Shown here: positions 8,527 to 17,192 of the stretch, one piece after another
Position numbering within the stretch: the stretch's first letter is position 1
How the letters are laid out: every line of letters begins with the position of its first letter
Source of the DNA: VXNE01 sp965208745
GTDB taxonomy: Bacteria; Pseudomonadota; Gammaproteobacteria; Pseudomonadales; Azotimanducaceae
Direction of reading: 5' to 3'
Length of the DNA: 64,000 nt
Assembly: GCA_965208745.1 (NCBI GenBank)
Contig: CBDBPN010000004.1
Location: 3,286,001-3,350,000 of the forward strand
Made by a program: the position numbers and the translations under genes
Notes under the pieces: model-generated
What the model was told of the DNA's origin: nothing
Seen by the model: only the letters and a program-made list of their open reading frames with translations
The model's database searches: none

Positions 8527-8721
8527 ATGAGAATCCTCAACGAAGCCGAGTTGCTCGCTGTCGCGGGCGGCAACGGCAACGGGAACTTCGGCGGGACGGT
8601 TCCGTATCCGCCGGTCCCCAATCCACCGATCACACCGAAGCCTCCTCCACCAAGGATCCCGGCACCGCCCGTCCCGCCCCCGCCACCCCCACCGGATGAC
8701 GAGAACAAGGGCAACCAGTAG
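8527..8721 (+). CDS. double-glycine leader peptide with proline-rich core (candidate exported peptide)
   Basis: 64 aa. Residues 1-15 (MRILNEAELLAVAGG) have the hallmarks of a bacteriocin-type leader: acidic, with Leu/Val spaced before a Gly-Gly cleavage site recognised by C39 peptidases. The 49-residue remainder starts NGNGNFGG and contains 21 prolines, ending in a run of seven Pro and an acidic/polar tail. It has no Cys, so lanthionine or disulfide maturation is unlikely. A ribosome site (AAAGGATGA) lies about 8 bp before the ATG. The gene sits between HlyD copy 1 and protease copy 3. The combination fits a class II microcin/bacteriocin or a secreted Pro-rich effector; activity is unknown. 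Confidence 0.7.
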   Translation: MRILNEAELLAVAGGNGNGNFGGTVPYPPVPNPPITPKPPPPRIPAPPVPPPPPPPDDENKGNQ

Positions 8722-8814
8722 GGTCATCCAACATTGGTCGAGGCCGCGTTCCTAATCGCTCCGTTCCGCAAGAGCCGTAGTCACAGTGGTTCTGGCGGGC
8801 GGAAAGAAAGGAAC

Positions 8815-9978
8815 GTGGTTTCGGCCACGCTCGCGATGCGCGCGCACTCCGCCGCTCTCGGCTTTGTTCTCTTGCTCCTCCCGGTCAATTCTGGAGGTGA
8901 GGAACTCGCAATGAAGGGGGCTCTTCGAGCCCTGTTGGTTGACGTCGAACAGTCGTTCGCGACCGGTGATCTGGAGGGCAGCTGGGGGGCCTACCGGCAG
9001 TTCTTCTGGAACGTCCCGCCGGACCATGCCGATTGGTATCTGTTGAGCTATTGTAGGTCGTGTCCCTACGTTCACGTGCTTGCGCCGATACTCGGCAAGA
9101 ACACGACTGACCTGGACTTCTATGATCGCCTTTGTCCGCGGCGGGAGTCGGGAGCACGGACGAGAGGCTGGATTTGCGACCAGTTGCTCGAGCTTCTGTT
9201 CCGCAAGCACTCCACGTTGGGATACCCCCCGGCCAGTGTGCCTCTCGCCGGACAAGCGCACATCCGCCGCTTCTTCGTTCACAGCCGAGGCGACTTGCGT
9301 CCCTGGTTGGCGATGGGCTGGCCGGACTACAGGTTTTTCGCAATGGTCGACACCGGGTCGTTCACCACTGTTGTGGCCGCAGAAAACGTCGACGGGCCCG
9401 AGCAAGACCGGATTGAAGATCTTGGCACGTCCGTAAAGGGGATCGGTTATCTCGGGCCGGTCGGACTCGGTCCCGAGGTAGTGCTGCATGACGTTTCGGT
9501 GGACCGGTTCCGGTTCCCTGCGGTTCCCGCTGAAGTGCGAGACTTGCCGTGGCTTGTGGGGATGAACTTGCTGTTGCGTTATCCCGCCGTCTGCTTCTCG
9601 TGGGCCGCAGAGAAGATCCACTTGGGAGAGCTGGGCCCCTGTGCTGGAGGCTTGACCCCATGGAGCGCCCACCTGTCGGCCTTTAGTCCGGTTGTCGAGT
9701 TTGAGACGCCATACTCCTCGCGGACGCGCGTCTTGGTGGACACGGGCGCGGATGGCACGGCCTGCAGTGCGACGATGGTGTCCGGCGCGGGGCGCCACTT
9801 CCGTTTTGGCGACCACGAGGACATGTGGCTGTCCTGCGAACACGATGATGCCCACTTCCTCGAGGGCCTGCCGTGGTACGACGCGCTTACGGGCATGGAC
9901 ACGTTGTCCAGGTTCGATGCCTTCGGGTGGCGTCTGCACCCGTTCACGATGTACTTCGTGCCCAAAGCGGACCGCTGA
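8815..9978 (+). CDS. secreted two-lobed retropepsin-like aspartic protease, copy 3
   Basis: 387 aa from a GTG preceded by AAAGAAAGGA; an internal ATG at 8836 is the alternative. Signal peptide core at about residues 13-24. The N-domain has SFATGDLEGSWGAYRQFF, YCRSCPY and DLDFYDRLCPRRESGAR. Lobe 1 has AMVDTGSFTTVV (Asp 179) with VGMNLLLRYPAVCFSW; lobe 2 has VLVDTGADGTAC (Asp 309) with TGMDTLSRFDAFGW. It aligns with copy 2 along its length, with the last 29 residues almost identical. This is the best-preserved member. Each lobe looks like a complete retropepsin monomer rather than a pepsin half. It is probably translationally coupled to the next HlyD frame, whose in-frame codons begin at the stop. 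Confidence 0.7.
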   Translation: MVSATLAMRAHSAALGFVLLLLPVNSGGEELAMKGALRALLVDVEQSFATGDLEGSWGAYRQFFWNVPPDHADWYLLSYCRSCPYVHVLAPILGKNTTDLDFYDRLCPRRESGARTRGWICDQLLELLFRKHSTLGYPPASVPLAGQAHIRRFFVHSRGDLRPWLAMGWPDYRFFAMVDTGSFTTVVAAENVDGPEQDRIEDLGTSVKGIGYLGPVGLGPEVVLHDVSVDRFRFPAVPAEVRDLPWLVGMNLLLRYPAVCFSWAAEKIHLGELGPCAGGLTPWSAHLSAFSPVVEFETPYSSRTRVLVDTGADGTACSATMVSGAGRHFRFGDHEDMWLSCEHDDAHFLEGLPWYDALTGMDTLSRFDAFGWRLHPFTMYFVPKADR

Positions 9979-10049
9979 ACGCTGCGGTACCGGCCGGTCC
10001 CGACGGGCGGGGGGCCGCGGAAACCGGACCCGGGTTGTTCCGCGAGGAG

Positions 10050-10359
10050 GTGCTTTCGCGTCTGGCGCGGGGCCTTTGGCCGGCACCGCTCCTGTCGAGG
10101 CCGCTGTCGGGACTGCTGCTCGCTGCGTTCGTCCTCCTGGCTGCGGTTGCCGTCGTCGTGTTCGCCGCCTCGTTTCCGTTCGCGAGGAAGGAGCGTGCGG
10201 CGGGCTATCTCACGCCGGCGTCGGGCTGGTCCCGGGTCAGCGCGCGGACCTTCGGGGTGGTGCGCGCGAGGCGTGTCGAGGAAGGTGATGTGGTCGCCCT
10301 CGGGGACGTGCTCTACGAGTTGGGGTCGGGCGAGGGTCTGGACGAGCGCCTTTCGGTGG
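10050..10359 (+). pseudogene. HlyD-type adaptor, copy 2: N-terminal fragment
   Basis: Encodes only the first 100 or so residues of the adaptor: LSRLARGLWPAPLL, the transmembrane helix, FPFARKERAAGYLTP and the first lipoyl half ending EGLDERLSV. At about 10359 the sequence jumps, out of frame, into the C39 peptidase domain of the exporter gene. The coiled coil, second lipoyl half and beta-barrel are gone. Like copy 1, in-frame codons extend back to a CTG at the end of the preceding protease gene. Confidence 0.8.
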
Positions 10360-12384
10360 CGGCCTTGCCTGCCTGGCGATGGTGGCTGCGTTCCACGGCT
10401 ACCGCGACACCATGCGTGGGTATCGGTCGCGCTTCCGGATCTCTCCGCGGGGCGCCACCCTCGCCGATCTGCGGCGCTACGCGGAAGAGACGGGCCTGAA
10501 GTGCCGGGCTGTCCGCACGGAGCTCGAGGAACTCGCGCAGCTCCGCCGCCCGGCGATTCTGCATTGGGACCTCGACCACTTCGTCGTGCTGCGCTCGGTG
10601 GGCCGGACACGCGTCCGGATCGTGGACCCCGCCGTGGGCGAGCGCTCGCTGCGGTGGGGCGAGGTGAGCGGGAGCTTCACGGGCGTCGCCCTCGAGTTGG
10701 TGCCCACCATCACGCTGACGTCGCCTCAGGCACCCGCTGAAGGCGAGGGGACACTCTCGGACGCCGTCTCGTGGCGCACCTTCATGCCGGTGTTTCGGGG
10801 CCTGGGGCGGTCTCTGCTGGCGGTGTTCCTGATGACCGTTGCGCTGCAGGCCTTCGCGCTCATCATGCCGCTCAACCTGCAGCTCACGGTAGACCAGGGA
10901 GTGCGCCAGGGCGACTGGACCATCGTCGCGGCCCTCGCCATCGGATTCGGTCTGGTGGGACTGATCTCCGTGACGACGGAATGGCTGCACGCGTTGCTGG
11001 TGCAGTACGTCGCCAACACTGCCGCCTTCAGGTGGTGACCGGGCTCGCCCATCACCTCCTGCGTCTGCCGGACGCATGGTTCGTGGCCCGCCACACGGGT
11101 GACGTGATTTCCCGGTTCCGCTCGACGGCGCCGGTCGGGCAGTTCCTCATGACGGGCGCGTTCAAGATCCTCGTGGACGGTGCCATGGTGGTGGGCACAC
11201 TCGCGATCCTGCTGGTTTACGAATGGTCGCTCAGCTTGGTGCTGATCGGCTTCGTGGCCGTCTTCGCGGGCTTGCGGTTCGGAACGTTCGCGCGGATCCG
11301 CAACCTCACGCACGAGGCGATCGCCGCGCGGGCCCACGAGGAGTCGAGCTTCATCGAGAACGTCGAGCGCCATCGGGCGGTCAAACTGCTCGGAGCGGAG
11401 ACGCTGCGCGAAGACGCCTGGGGCGAGCGGTATGTCGAGTCCATCAACACGGACGTCCGTCTCGCGCGGTTCCGCGCCCATGTCGGCTTCGCGGGGGGCG
11501 CGATCGCCGCGGTGCAGGCGGTCGTCATGCTCATGCTCGGCGCCGGGCGGGTCATCGACGGCGCGTTCTCGCTCGGGATGCTGCTGGCCTTCTCGACCTA
11601 CAGCGCGCAGTTCTCGGCGCGAGCGTTCGAGTTGATCGAGGCCCTGGTCGAACTGCGCATGCTGCGGCTGCACCGGGAACGGATAGCCGACATTGCGCTG
11701 GAGGATCGAGAGACGCCGCGGGAACGATCCGGGGTGGCGTGCAAGCTTCAAGGTCGGGTCGAAGTCGATGGTCTCCGGTTCGCATACGGTGACGGCCCGC
11801 CCGTCCTGGCCGGCCTGGCCTTCTCGGTTTCCCCGGGCGAGTTCCTGGCGATCGAAGGAGCGTCCGGCGCCGGCAAGTCGACGCTCGTGAAGCTGCTCTG
11901 CAAGTTGCTGCGGCCGACCGGGGGGTCGATTCTGATCGATGGGGTCGATCTGGCGAGCCTCGACACCCGGCACTATCGCAGCCAGCTTGGTGTCGTCATG
12001 CAGGACGACGATCTCTTTTCGGGGTCGCTGATGGAGAACATCGCGCTCGTCGAGCAAGGGGCGGACATGGACCGGGTCGAGCAAGCGGCCCGGCTTGCGT
12101 GCATTGACGACGACATCCGGGGGATGCCGCTCGGGTACCGGACGCTGGTGGGCCACATGGGCTCGACGCTCTCGGGTGGGCAAAGACAGCGTGTGATGAT
12201 CGCTCGGGCGCTCTACCGGCGGCCGGGGATGGTGCTTCTGGACGAGGGCACCGCACATCTGAACGACGCCCTGCAGAAGCGCATCCTCGACGGGATCAGC
12301 GGTACCGGGATGACGGTCATCGCGGTCACGCACGACCAACGTGTGCTCGGGCGCGCCGATCGGCGGCTGGCGTTGCCATCCTGA
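10359..12384 (+). pseudogene. C39 peptidase / ABC bacteriocin exporter, catalytic Cys lost, frameshifted
   Basis: A CvaB/RaxB-type exporter: C39 peptidase domain, six-helix ABC membrane domain and ATPase. The peptidase domain starts at GGLACLAMVAAFHG, whereas family members have ECGLACLAM; the deletion junction removes the codon for the catalytic Cys. The His (LDHFVVL) and Asp (IVDPAVG) partners remain. A one-base loss near 11030 moves the frame from the TGA at 11036-11038 into the frame that reads HHLLRLPDAWFVARHTGDV and the complete ATPase (GASGAGKST, LSGGQRQR, LLDEGTAHLN) to 12384. As sequenced it cannot make a processing exporter, though the second part from about 11040 could yield an ABC half without peptidase. 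Confidence 0.8.
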
Positions 12385-12469
12385 GCGGGCGATCGGGGCG
12401 AGATCGGGGCGGCGCCGGTCGTCCAAGCCAGGCATTCGGTAGAATCCGGGGTTTTGCCCGGCGGCCCGC

Positions 12470-15139
12470 ATGAGCATCGATACCTTCCACACCCGCCGGA
12501 CGCTGCGCGTAGACGGTGCGGAATACGACTACTTCAGCCTGCCGCAAGCCGCGGAACACGGCGCGGGGGATGTGGCCCGCATGCCGGTCTCGCTCAAGGT
12601 CCTCCTCGAGAACCTGCTCCGGTTCGAGGACGCCGAGACCGTGACTGCGGACGACATCCGTGCCCTGGCCGGCTGGCCCACGGAGGCCCCCGGGGCAAGG
12701 GAGATCGCCTACCGCCCCGCGCGCGTGCTCATGCAGGACTTCACGGGCGTACCCGCGGTGGCGGACCTCGCCGCGATGCGCAGCGCCGTCGTCGAGGCCG
12801 GTCACGACCCCGCCCTCATCAATCCCCTCTCGCCGGTCGACCTCGTCATCGACCATTCGGTCATGGTGGACCGGTTCGGCGACGCCGGGGCGTTCGAGGA
12901 CAACGTGGCGCTCGAGATGGAGCGCAACCGCGAGCGCTACCGGTTTCTCCGCTGGGGCCAGCAGGCGTTCGACAACTTCCGCGTCGTGCCGCCCGGTACC
13001 GGCATCTGCCACCAGGTGAACCTCGAGTACCTCGCCCGCGCCGTGTGGACGCGGGAGGAGAACAGCCGCACGCTCGCGTATCCGGACACCCTGGTCGGCA
13101 CGGACAGTCACACGACGATGATCAACGGCCTCGGCGTGCTCGGCTGGGGCGTGGGCGGCATCGAAGCGGAGGCCGCGATGCTCGGGCAGCCGTTCTCGCT
13201 GCTCATACCCGAAGTCGTGGGTTTCCGGTTGACCGGCGAACTGGCCGACGGCATCACGGCCACGGACCTGGTGCTGCGGGTGGTCGAGATGCTCCGGCAG
13301 CAGGGCGTGGTCGGGAAGTTCGTCGAGTTCTTCGGCGACGGGCTCGATCACCTGCCGCTCGCGGACCGGGCGACGATCGCCAACATGGCGCCCGAGTACG
13401 GGGCGACGTGCGGACTCTTCCCCATCGACGGAGAAACCGTCGACTACCTCCGGCTGTCGGGCCGTCCGGAGGCGGACGTGGCGCTCGTCGAGGCCTACAC
13501 GAAAGCCCAGGGGCTGTGGCGCGATCCGGCGGTCGAACCGGTCTTCACGGACACGCTGGAACTCGATCTCGCTACCGTGGTGCCCGCGCTCGCGGGACCG
13601 AGCCGCCCGCAGGACCGGGTCGCCATGCGCGATCTCGGCAGGGCTTTCGACGACGCGCTCGCGCTGCAGGGCAGGAAGGACGCCGGCCGCGTCCCGGTGC
13701 CGGGCGCGGACTACGACCTCGGTCACGGCGATGTCGTGATCGCGGCCATCACGTCCTGTACGAACACCTCGAACCCGGCCGTCATGCTCGGCGCGGGACT
13801 GGTGGCCAGGAAGGCCCTCGAGCGGGGTCTCTCGGTCAAGCCCTGGGTGAAGACGTCCCTGGCTCCGGGATCCAAGGTCGTCACCGAGTATCTCGAAGCG
13901 ACCGGGTTGGGGGACGCCCTCGATGCCCTGGGCTTCAACCTCGTGGGCTACGGCTGCACGACGTGTATCGGCAACTCGGGCCCCTTGCCCGAGCCGATCT
14001 CCGCGGCCGTGGCGGAGGGCGACCTCGTCGTGGCCTCGGTGCTGTCCGGCAACCGCAACTTCGAAGGCCGCGTGCACCAGGAAGTGCGCACGAACTGGCT
14101 GGCGTCGCCGCCGCTCGTGGTGGCGTACGCCATCGCCGGCACGACCCGCATCGACCTCGCCAACGACCCGATCGGGCAGGACGGCGAGGGTCGCGATGTC
14201 TTCCTGGCGGACATCTGGCCGAGCACCCGGGAAGTGGGCGACGCCGTCGCCGCGGTCTCCGCGGACATGTTCCAGCGCCAGTACGACGACGTGTTCACCG
14301 GACCGGACGCATGGCGCGCGATCCGGGTGGAGGACAGCGGCACGTACGGCTGGGAGAACTCGACCTACATCAAGCAGCCGCCCTTCTTCCGCGTCGGGAC
14401 CGACGTCGATCAGGACGTGACCGTCCGGGACGCCCGGATCCTCGCGCTGCTCGGTGATTCCGTCACGACGGACCATATCTCGCCGGCCGGCGCCATCCAG
14501 CCGACGAGCCCGGCGGGCGAGTACCTGCAGCAGGCCGGCGTCCCGGTACGCGACTTCAACTCCTACGGGTCCCGGCGCGGCAACCACGAAGTGATGATGC
14601 GGGGCACCTTCGCGAACATCCGCATCAGGAACGAGATGGTCCCCGGCACCGAGGGCGGCTACACGACCCATGTGCCGACGGGCGAGGACATCTCGATCTA
14701 CGATGCCGCCGTGCGCTACCGGGGCGAGGAGACGCCGCTCGTCGTCTTCGCCGGCAAGGAATACGGCACGGGATCGAGCCGGGACTGGGCGGCCAAGGGC
14801 ACGCGGCTGCTCGGCGTGCGCGCCGTCGTTGCCGAGAGCTTCGAGCGCATCCACCGGTCGAACCTCGTCGCGATGGGGGTGCTGCCCGCGGTGTTCCCGG
14901 ACGGCGTCTCCCGCACGACGCTCGGCCTCGTCGGGGACGAGACGGTGGACCTCACGCTACCGGACGGCGCCGAACCGTTCGCGCCGCGGCAGGAACTCGA
15001 TCTCACGATCCGGCGCGCCGATGGCGCCAGCGAGACGGTTACGGTACAGAGCCGTATCGACACTCGCACCGAGATGGACTACTTCCGGGCCGGGGGCATC
15101 CTGCAGTTCGTCCTGAACAAGCTGGTCGAGGCCGCGTGA
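12470..15139 (+). CDS. acnA: aconitate hydratase A
   Basis: 889 aa, the usual length for AcnA. It interconverts citrate and isocitrate through a [4Fe-4S] cluster in the TCA cycle. Cluster ligands are visible in ITSCTNTSNP and GCTTCIGNSGP; DSHTTMINGLGVLGWGVGGIEAE and GSSRDWAAKG are the other signatures. The swivelling domain 4 follows a linker around residue 640. The last four bases overlap the GTG start of the HAD gene, so the two are probably co-transcribed. A TAGAAT hexamer at about 12437 could be a -10 element, but no convincing -35 is seen. Confidence 0.97.
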   Translation: MSIDTFHTRRTLRVDGAEYDYFSLPQAAEHGAGDVARMPVSLKVLLENLLRFEDAETVTADDIRALAGWPTEAPGAREIAYRPARVLMQDFTGVPAVADLAAMRSAVVEAGHDPALINPLSPVDLVIDHSVMVDRFGDAGAFEDNVALEMERNRERYRFLRWGQQAFDNFRVVPPGTGICHQVNLEYLARAVWTREENSRTLAYPDTLVGTDSHTTMINGLGVLGWGVGGIEAEAAMLGQPFSLLIPEVVGFRLTGELADGITATDLVLRVVEMLRQQGVVGKFVEFFGDGLDHLPLADRATIANMAPEYGATCGLFPIDGETVDYLRLSGRPEADVALVEAYTKAQGLWRDPAVEPVFTDTLELDLATVVPALAGPSRPQDRVAMRDLGRAFDDALALQGRKDAGRVPVPGADYDLGHGDVVIAAITSCTNTSNPAVMLGAGLVARKALERGLSVKPWVKTSLAPGSKVVTEYLEATGLGDALDALGFNLVGYGCTTCIGNSGPLPEPISAAVAEGDLVVASVLSGNRNFEGRVHQEVRTNWLASPPLVVAYAIAGTTRIDLANDPIGQDGEGRDVFLADIWPSTREVGDAVAAVSADMFQRQYDDVFTGPDAWRAIRVEDSGTYGWENSTYIKQPPFFRVGTDVDQDVTVRDARILALLGDSVTTDHISPAGAIQPTSPAGEYLQQAGVPVRDFNSYGSRRGNHEVMMRGTFANIRIRNEMVPGTEGGYTTHVPTGEDISIYDAAVRYRGEETPLVVFAGKEYGTGSSRDWAAKGTRLLGVRAVVAESFERIHRSNLVAMGVLPAVFPDGVSRTTLGLVGDETVDLTLPDGAEPFAPRQELDLTIRRADGASETVTVQSRIDTRTEMDYFRAGGILQFVLNKLVEAA

Positions 15140-15843
15140 GCGCCGTCGCCTCGACCGCCCGCGCCATAGCCCCGGACGCGCTGGTGTTCGACATGGACGG
15201 GCTGCTGCTCGACACGGAACGCATCGCACGGGAGGCCTTCTGTGAGGCGTGCCGCGAGGCGGGCTGGCCGGATCCCGACTTCGACGTCTACGCCCGCTGC
15301 ATCGGCGGCGCGGGCGGGGACGAGGGAGCGGTCCTGCGGGCGGGCTACGGCCCGGACTTCCCTTGGCAGGCGGTGCGCGACGGCTGGTGGCGGCGCTACC
15401 ACGAGCACGTGGAGCACCGGCCGGTACCGGTGAAACCGGGGGCGGCGGAACTCTTGGCCTACTGCGTCGAGAGCGGGCTTCCCTGCGCCCTCGCGACCTA
15501 CACGCGCGCGGCGCTCGCGCAGACGAAACTCTCGCTCGCGGGGCTCGACGGCTACTTCCCGGTCCGCGTGACGGGGGACATGGTCCGGCGGGGCAAGCCC
15601 GATCCGGAGCCGTACCTCTCGGCCGCCGAGCGGCTCGGGGCCCGGCCGGAGCGTTGCTGGGCGTTCGAGGACTCGACAAACGGGGTGCGTTCGGCGTTCG
15701 CCGCCGGATGCGCGGTGTTCCAGGTGCCGGATCTCGTCGAGCCGCCGCCGGAACTGCGGCGGCTCGGGCACACCGTGCTCGAGTCCCTGTACGATGCCAT
15801 CGACGAGCTACGGGAAGCGAGGAAGGAAGCATGGGTCGGGTAG
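15136..15843 (+). CDS. HAD-superfamily phosphatase (beta-phosphoglucomutase-like)
   Basis: 235 aa. All four HAD motifs are present: VFDMDGLLLDTE (nucleophile and acid/base Asp), ATYT (motif II), Lys in RRGKPDP (III) and WAFEDSTNG (IV). A helical cap lies between motif I and II as in subfamily IA enzymes, so the likely activity is hydrolysis of a small phosphorylated metabolite or a phosphosugar mutase reaction. GTG start, overlapping the acnA stop by 4 bp, and overlapping the next gene by 13 bp; the three genes look like one operon. Confidence 0.85.
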   Translation: MSAVASTARAIAPDALVFDMDGLLLDTERIAREAFCEACREAGWPDPDFDVYARCIGGAGGDEGAVLRAGYGPDFPWQAVRDGWWRRYHEHVEHRPVPVKPGAAELLAYCVESGLPCALATYTRAALAQTKLSLAGLDGYFPVRVTGDMVRRGKPDPEPYLSAAERLGARPERCWAFEDSTNGVRSAFAAGCAVFQVPDLVEPPPELRRLGHTVLESLYDAIDELREARKEAWVG

Positions 15844-16955
15844 TTGACGCGGACGGCCACGTACTGGAGCCGGCGGACACCTGGGAGAAGTACATCGATC
15901 CCGCGTACCGGGACCGGGCCATCCGCATCGCCCGGGACGAGACCGGGCTGGAGCGGCTGTACTTCGACAACGAGCCGATGCAACTGCTGCGGGGCAACCT
16001 GGGCACCCTGGGCGGGATCGATCTGGAGCCCGCCAAGTTCGGGGCGCTGGAGCGCGAGTACACGTATGCGGACGGATCGCCACCCGGGTCCTACGATCCC
16101 GCGGCCCGCCTCGAGGTGATGGACCAGGAGGGCATCGACCGCGTCCTGCTGTACCCGACGATCGGCATCTGCTGGGAAGGCAACGTGGACGACCCGGGCC
16201 TCGCGACGGCCTACACGCGGGCCTACAACCGCTGGATCGCGGACTTCTGCCGGCACGACCCGAACCGCCTCTATCCGGTGGCGCACATCTCGCTCATCGA
16301 TCCCGAGGGTGCCGTGGAGGAAGTCGTCCGGGCGCGGAAGGACGGCTGCGTGGGCGTGTACCTGTCGCCGGACGCCCCGGCGCGCAACGGGCGGCTGCTG
16401 TCGGACCCCGCCCACGCCCGTTTCTGGGAGACGGTCCAGGACCTCGACATGCCGATCGGTTTCCACGTCGTCGTGCGGGAGCAGAACGCTTTCCACCACA
16501 TGTCGGACCCGGTCGGCGCCGGGCTCTTCTTCTTCGCGTTCCTGGCCATCGACGTGATGGCGGCCTTCACGGCGATGATCAGCGCCGGCATGTTCGAGAC
16601 CTATCCGCGCCTCAAGTGCTCCGTCCTCGAAGCGGGCGGCAACTGGATCTCCGCCTGGCTCGACCGGCTCGACCACAAGTTCGAGGTGATGCGGTCGGTC
16701 ATGCCGCTCACGATGAAACCGAGCGAGTACTTCTTCCGCCAGTGCCTGATCTCGATGGACCCCGACGAGGGCATGACGGCGGAAGTGGTCCGCCACATCG
16801 GCGCAGACTACGTCACCTGGGCGTCGGACTATCCCCACATCGACGCGTCCTACGGCGTGGTGGCGGAGATGAAGGAGAGCGTGGCGACCCTGCCGCGGGA
16901 CGCGCGGGACAAGGTGCTCGGCGAGAACGTGCTGCGGTTTTACGGCCTGTCCTGA
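15831..16955 (+). CDS. amidohydrolase-family protein (ACMSD-like, PF04909)
   Basis: 374 aa TIM-barrel hydrolase. It begins with the metal-site strand VDADGHVLEP and contains the conserved GFHVVV, LEAGGNWISAWLDRLD and WASDYPHID segments, the last bearing the catalytic Asp. This subgroup includes decarboxylases and lactone hydrolases of aromatic and other catabolic pathways; no substrate can be named. The ATG at 15831 has AGGAAGG about 5 bp upstream inside the HAD gene. Confidence 0.85.
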   Translation: MGRVVDADGHVLEPADTWEKYIDPAYRDRAIRIARDETGLERLYFDNEPMQLLRGNLGTLGGIDLEPAKFGALEREYTYADGSPPGSYDPAARLEVMDQEGIDRVLLYPTIGICWEGNVDDPGLATAYTRAYNRWIADFCRHDPNRLYPVAHISLIDPEGAVEEVVRARKDGCVGVYLSPDAPARNGRLLSDPAHARFWETVQDLDMPIGFHVVVREQNAFHHMSDPVGAGLFFFAFLAIDVMAAFTAMISAGMFETYPRLKCSVLEAGGNWISAWLDRLDHKFEVMRSVMPLTMKPSEYFFRQCLISMDPDEGMTAEVVRHIGADYVTWASDYPHIDASYGVVAEMKESVATLPRDARDKVLGENVLRFYGLS

Positions 16956-16962
16956 TTGGCGC

Positions 16963-17175
16963 TCAACGCAATCGCTCGCAGCTATAGATATGGTCGTTGT
17001 GGTAGAACTTGCCCTCCGTGACGCATTGCGTGCGCGCGGACTTGATGCCGAGTCCGTAGGCGATGCCGATCGCGAACACGAAGGCGAGCACCACGCCGGT
17101 CCAGACGAAGAAGCGGTCGGGGGTGACGAATCGGAACATCGCGGGATTGTGGGACACGGTTTCGCGGTGATGCAA
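16963..17175 (-). CDS. small single-pass membrane protein
   Basis: 70 aa, or 58 aa if the internal Met in NPAMFRF is used. One strong transmembrane segment (residues about 24-45: VWTGVVLAFVFAIGIAYGLG), followed by a polar tail with two Cys (TQCVTEG and YSCERLR). No family recognised. It lies on the opposite strand between the amidohydrolase and the oxidoreductase, with only 17 bp to the latter's start, so the two promoters must overlap. Confidence 0.5.
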   Translation of the reverse strand: MHHRETVSHNPAMFRFVTPDRFFVWTGVVLAFVFAIGIAYGLGIKSARTQCVTEGKFYHNDHIYSCERLR

Positions 17176-17192
17176 GCGACAGGGAGCGGAAC

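Noticed and set aside
8415..8714. Reverse ORF with a Gly run (MPLFSSSGGGG...) opposite the Pro-rich peptide
   Set aside because: Poly-Gly is simply the complement of the poly-Pro codons; no ribosome site or homology.
12326..14854. 842-codon reverse ORF over aconitase, and similar long antisense ORFs over thrS, ybbP and smc
   Set aside because: Codon-bias shadows; the forward frames are unmistakable conserved enzymes.
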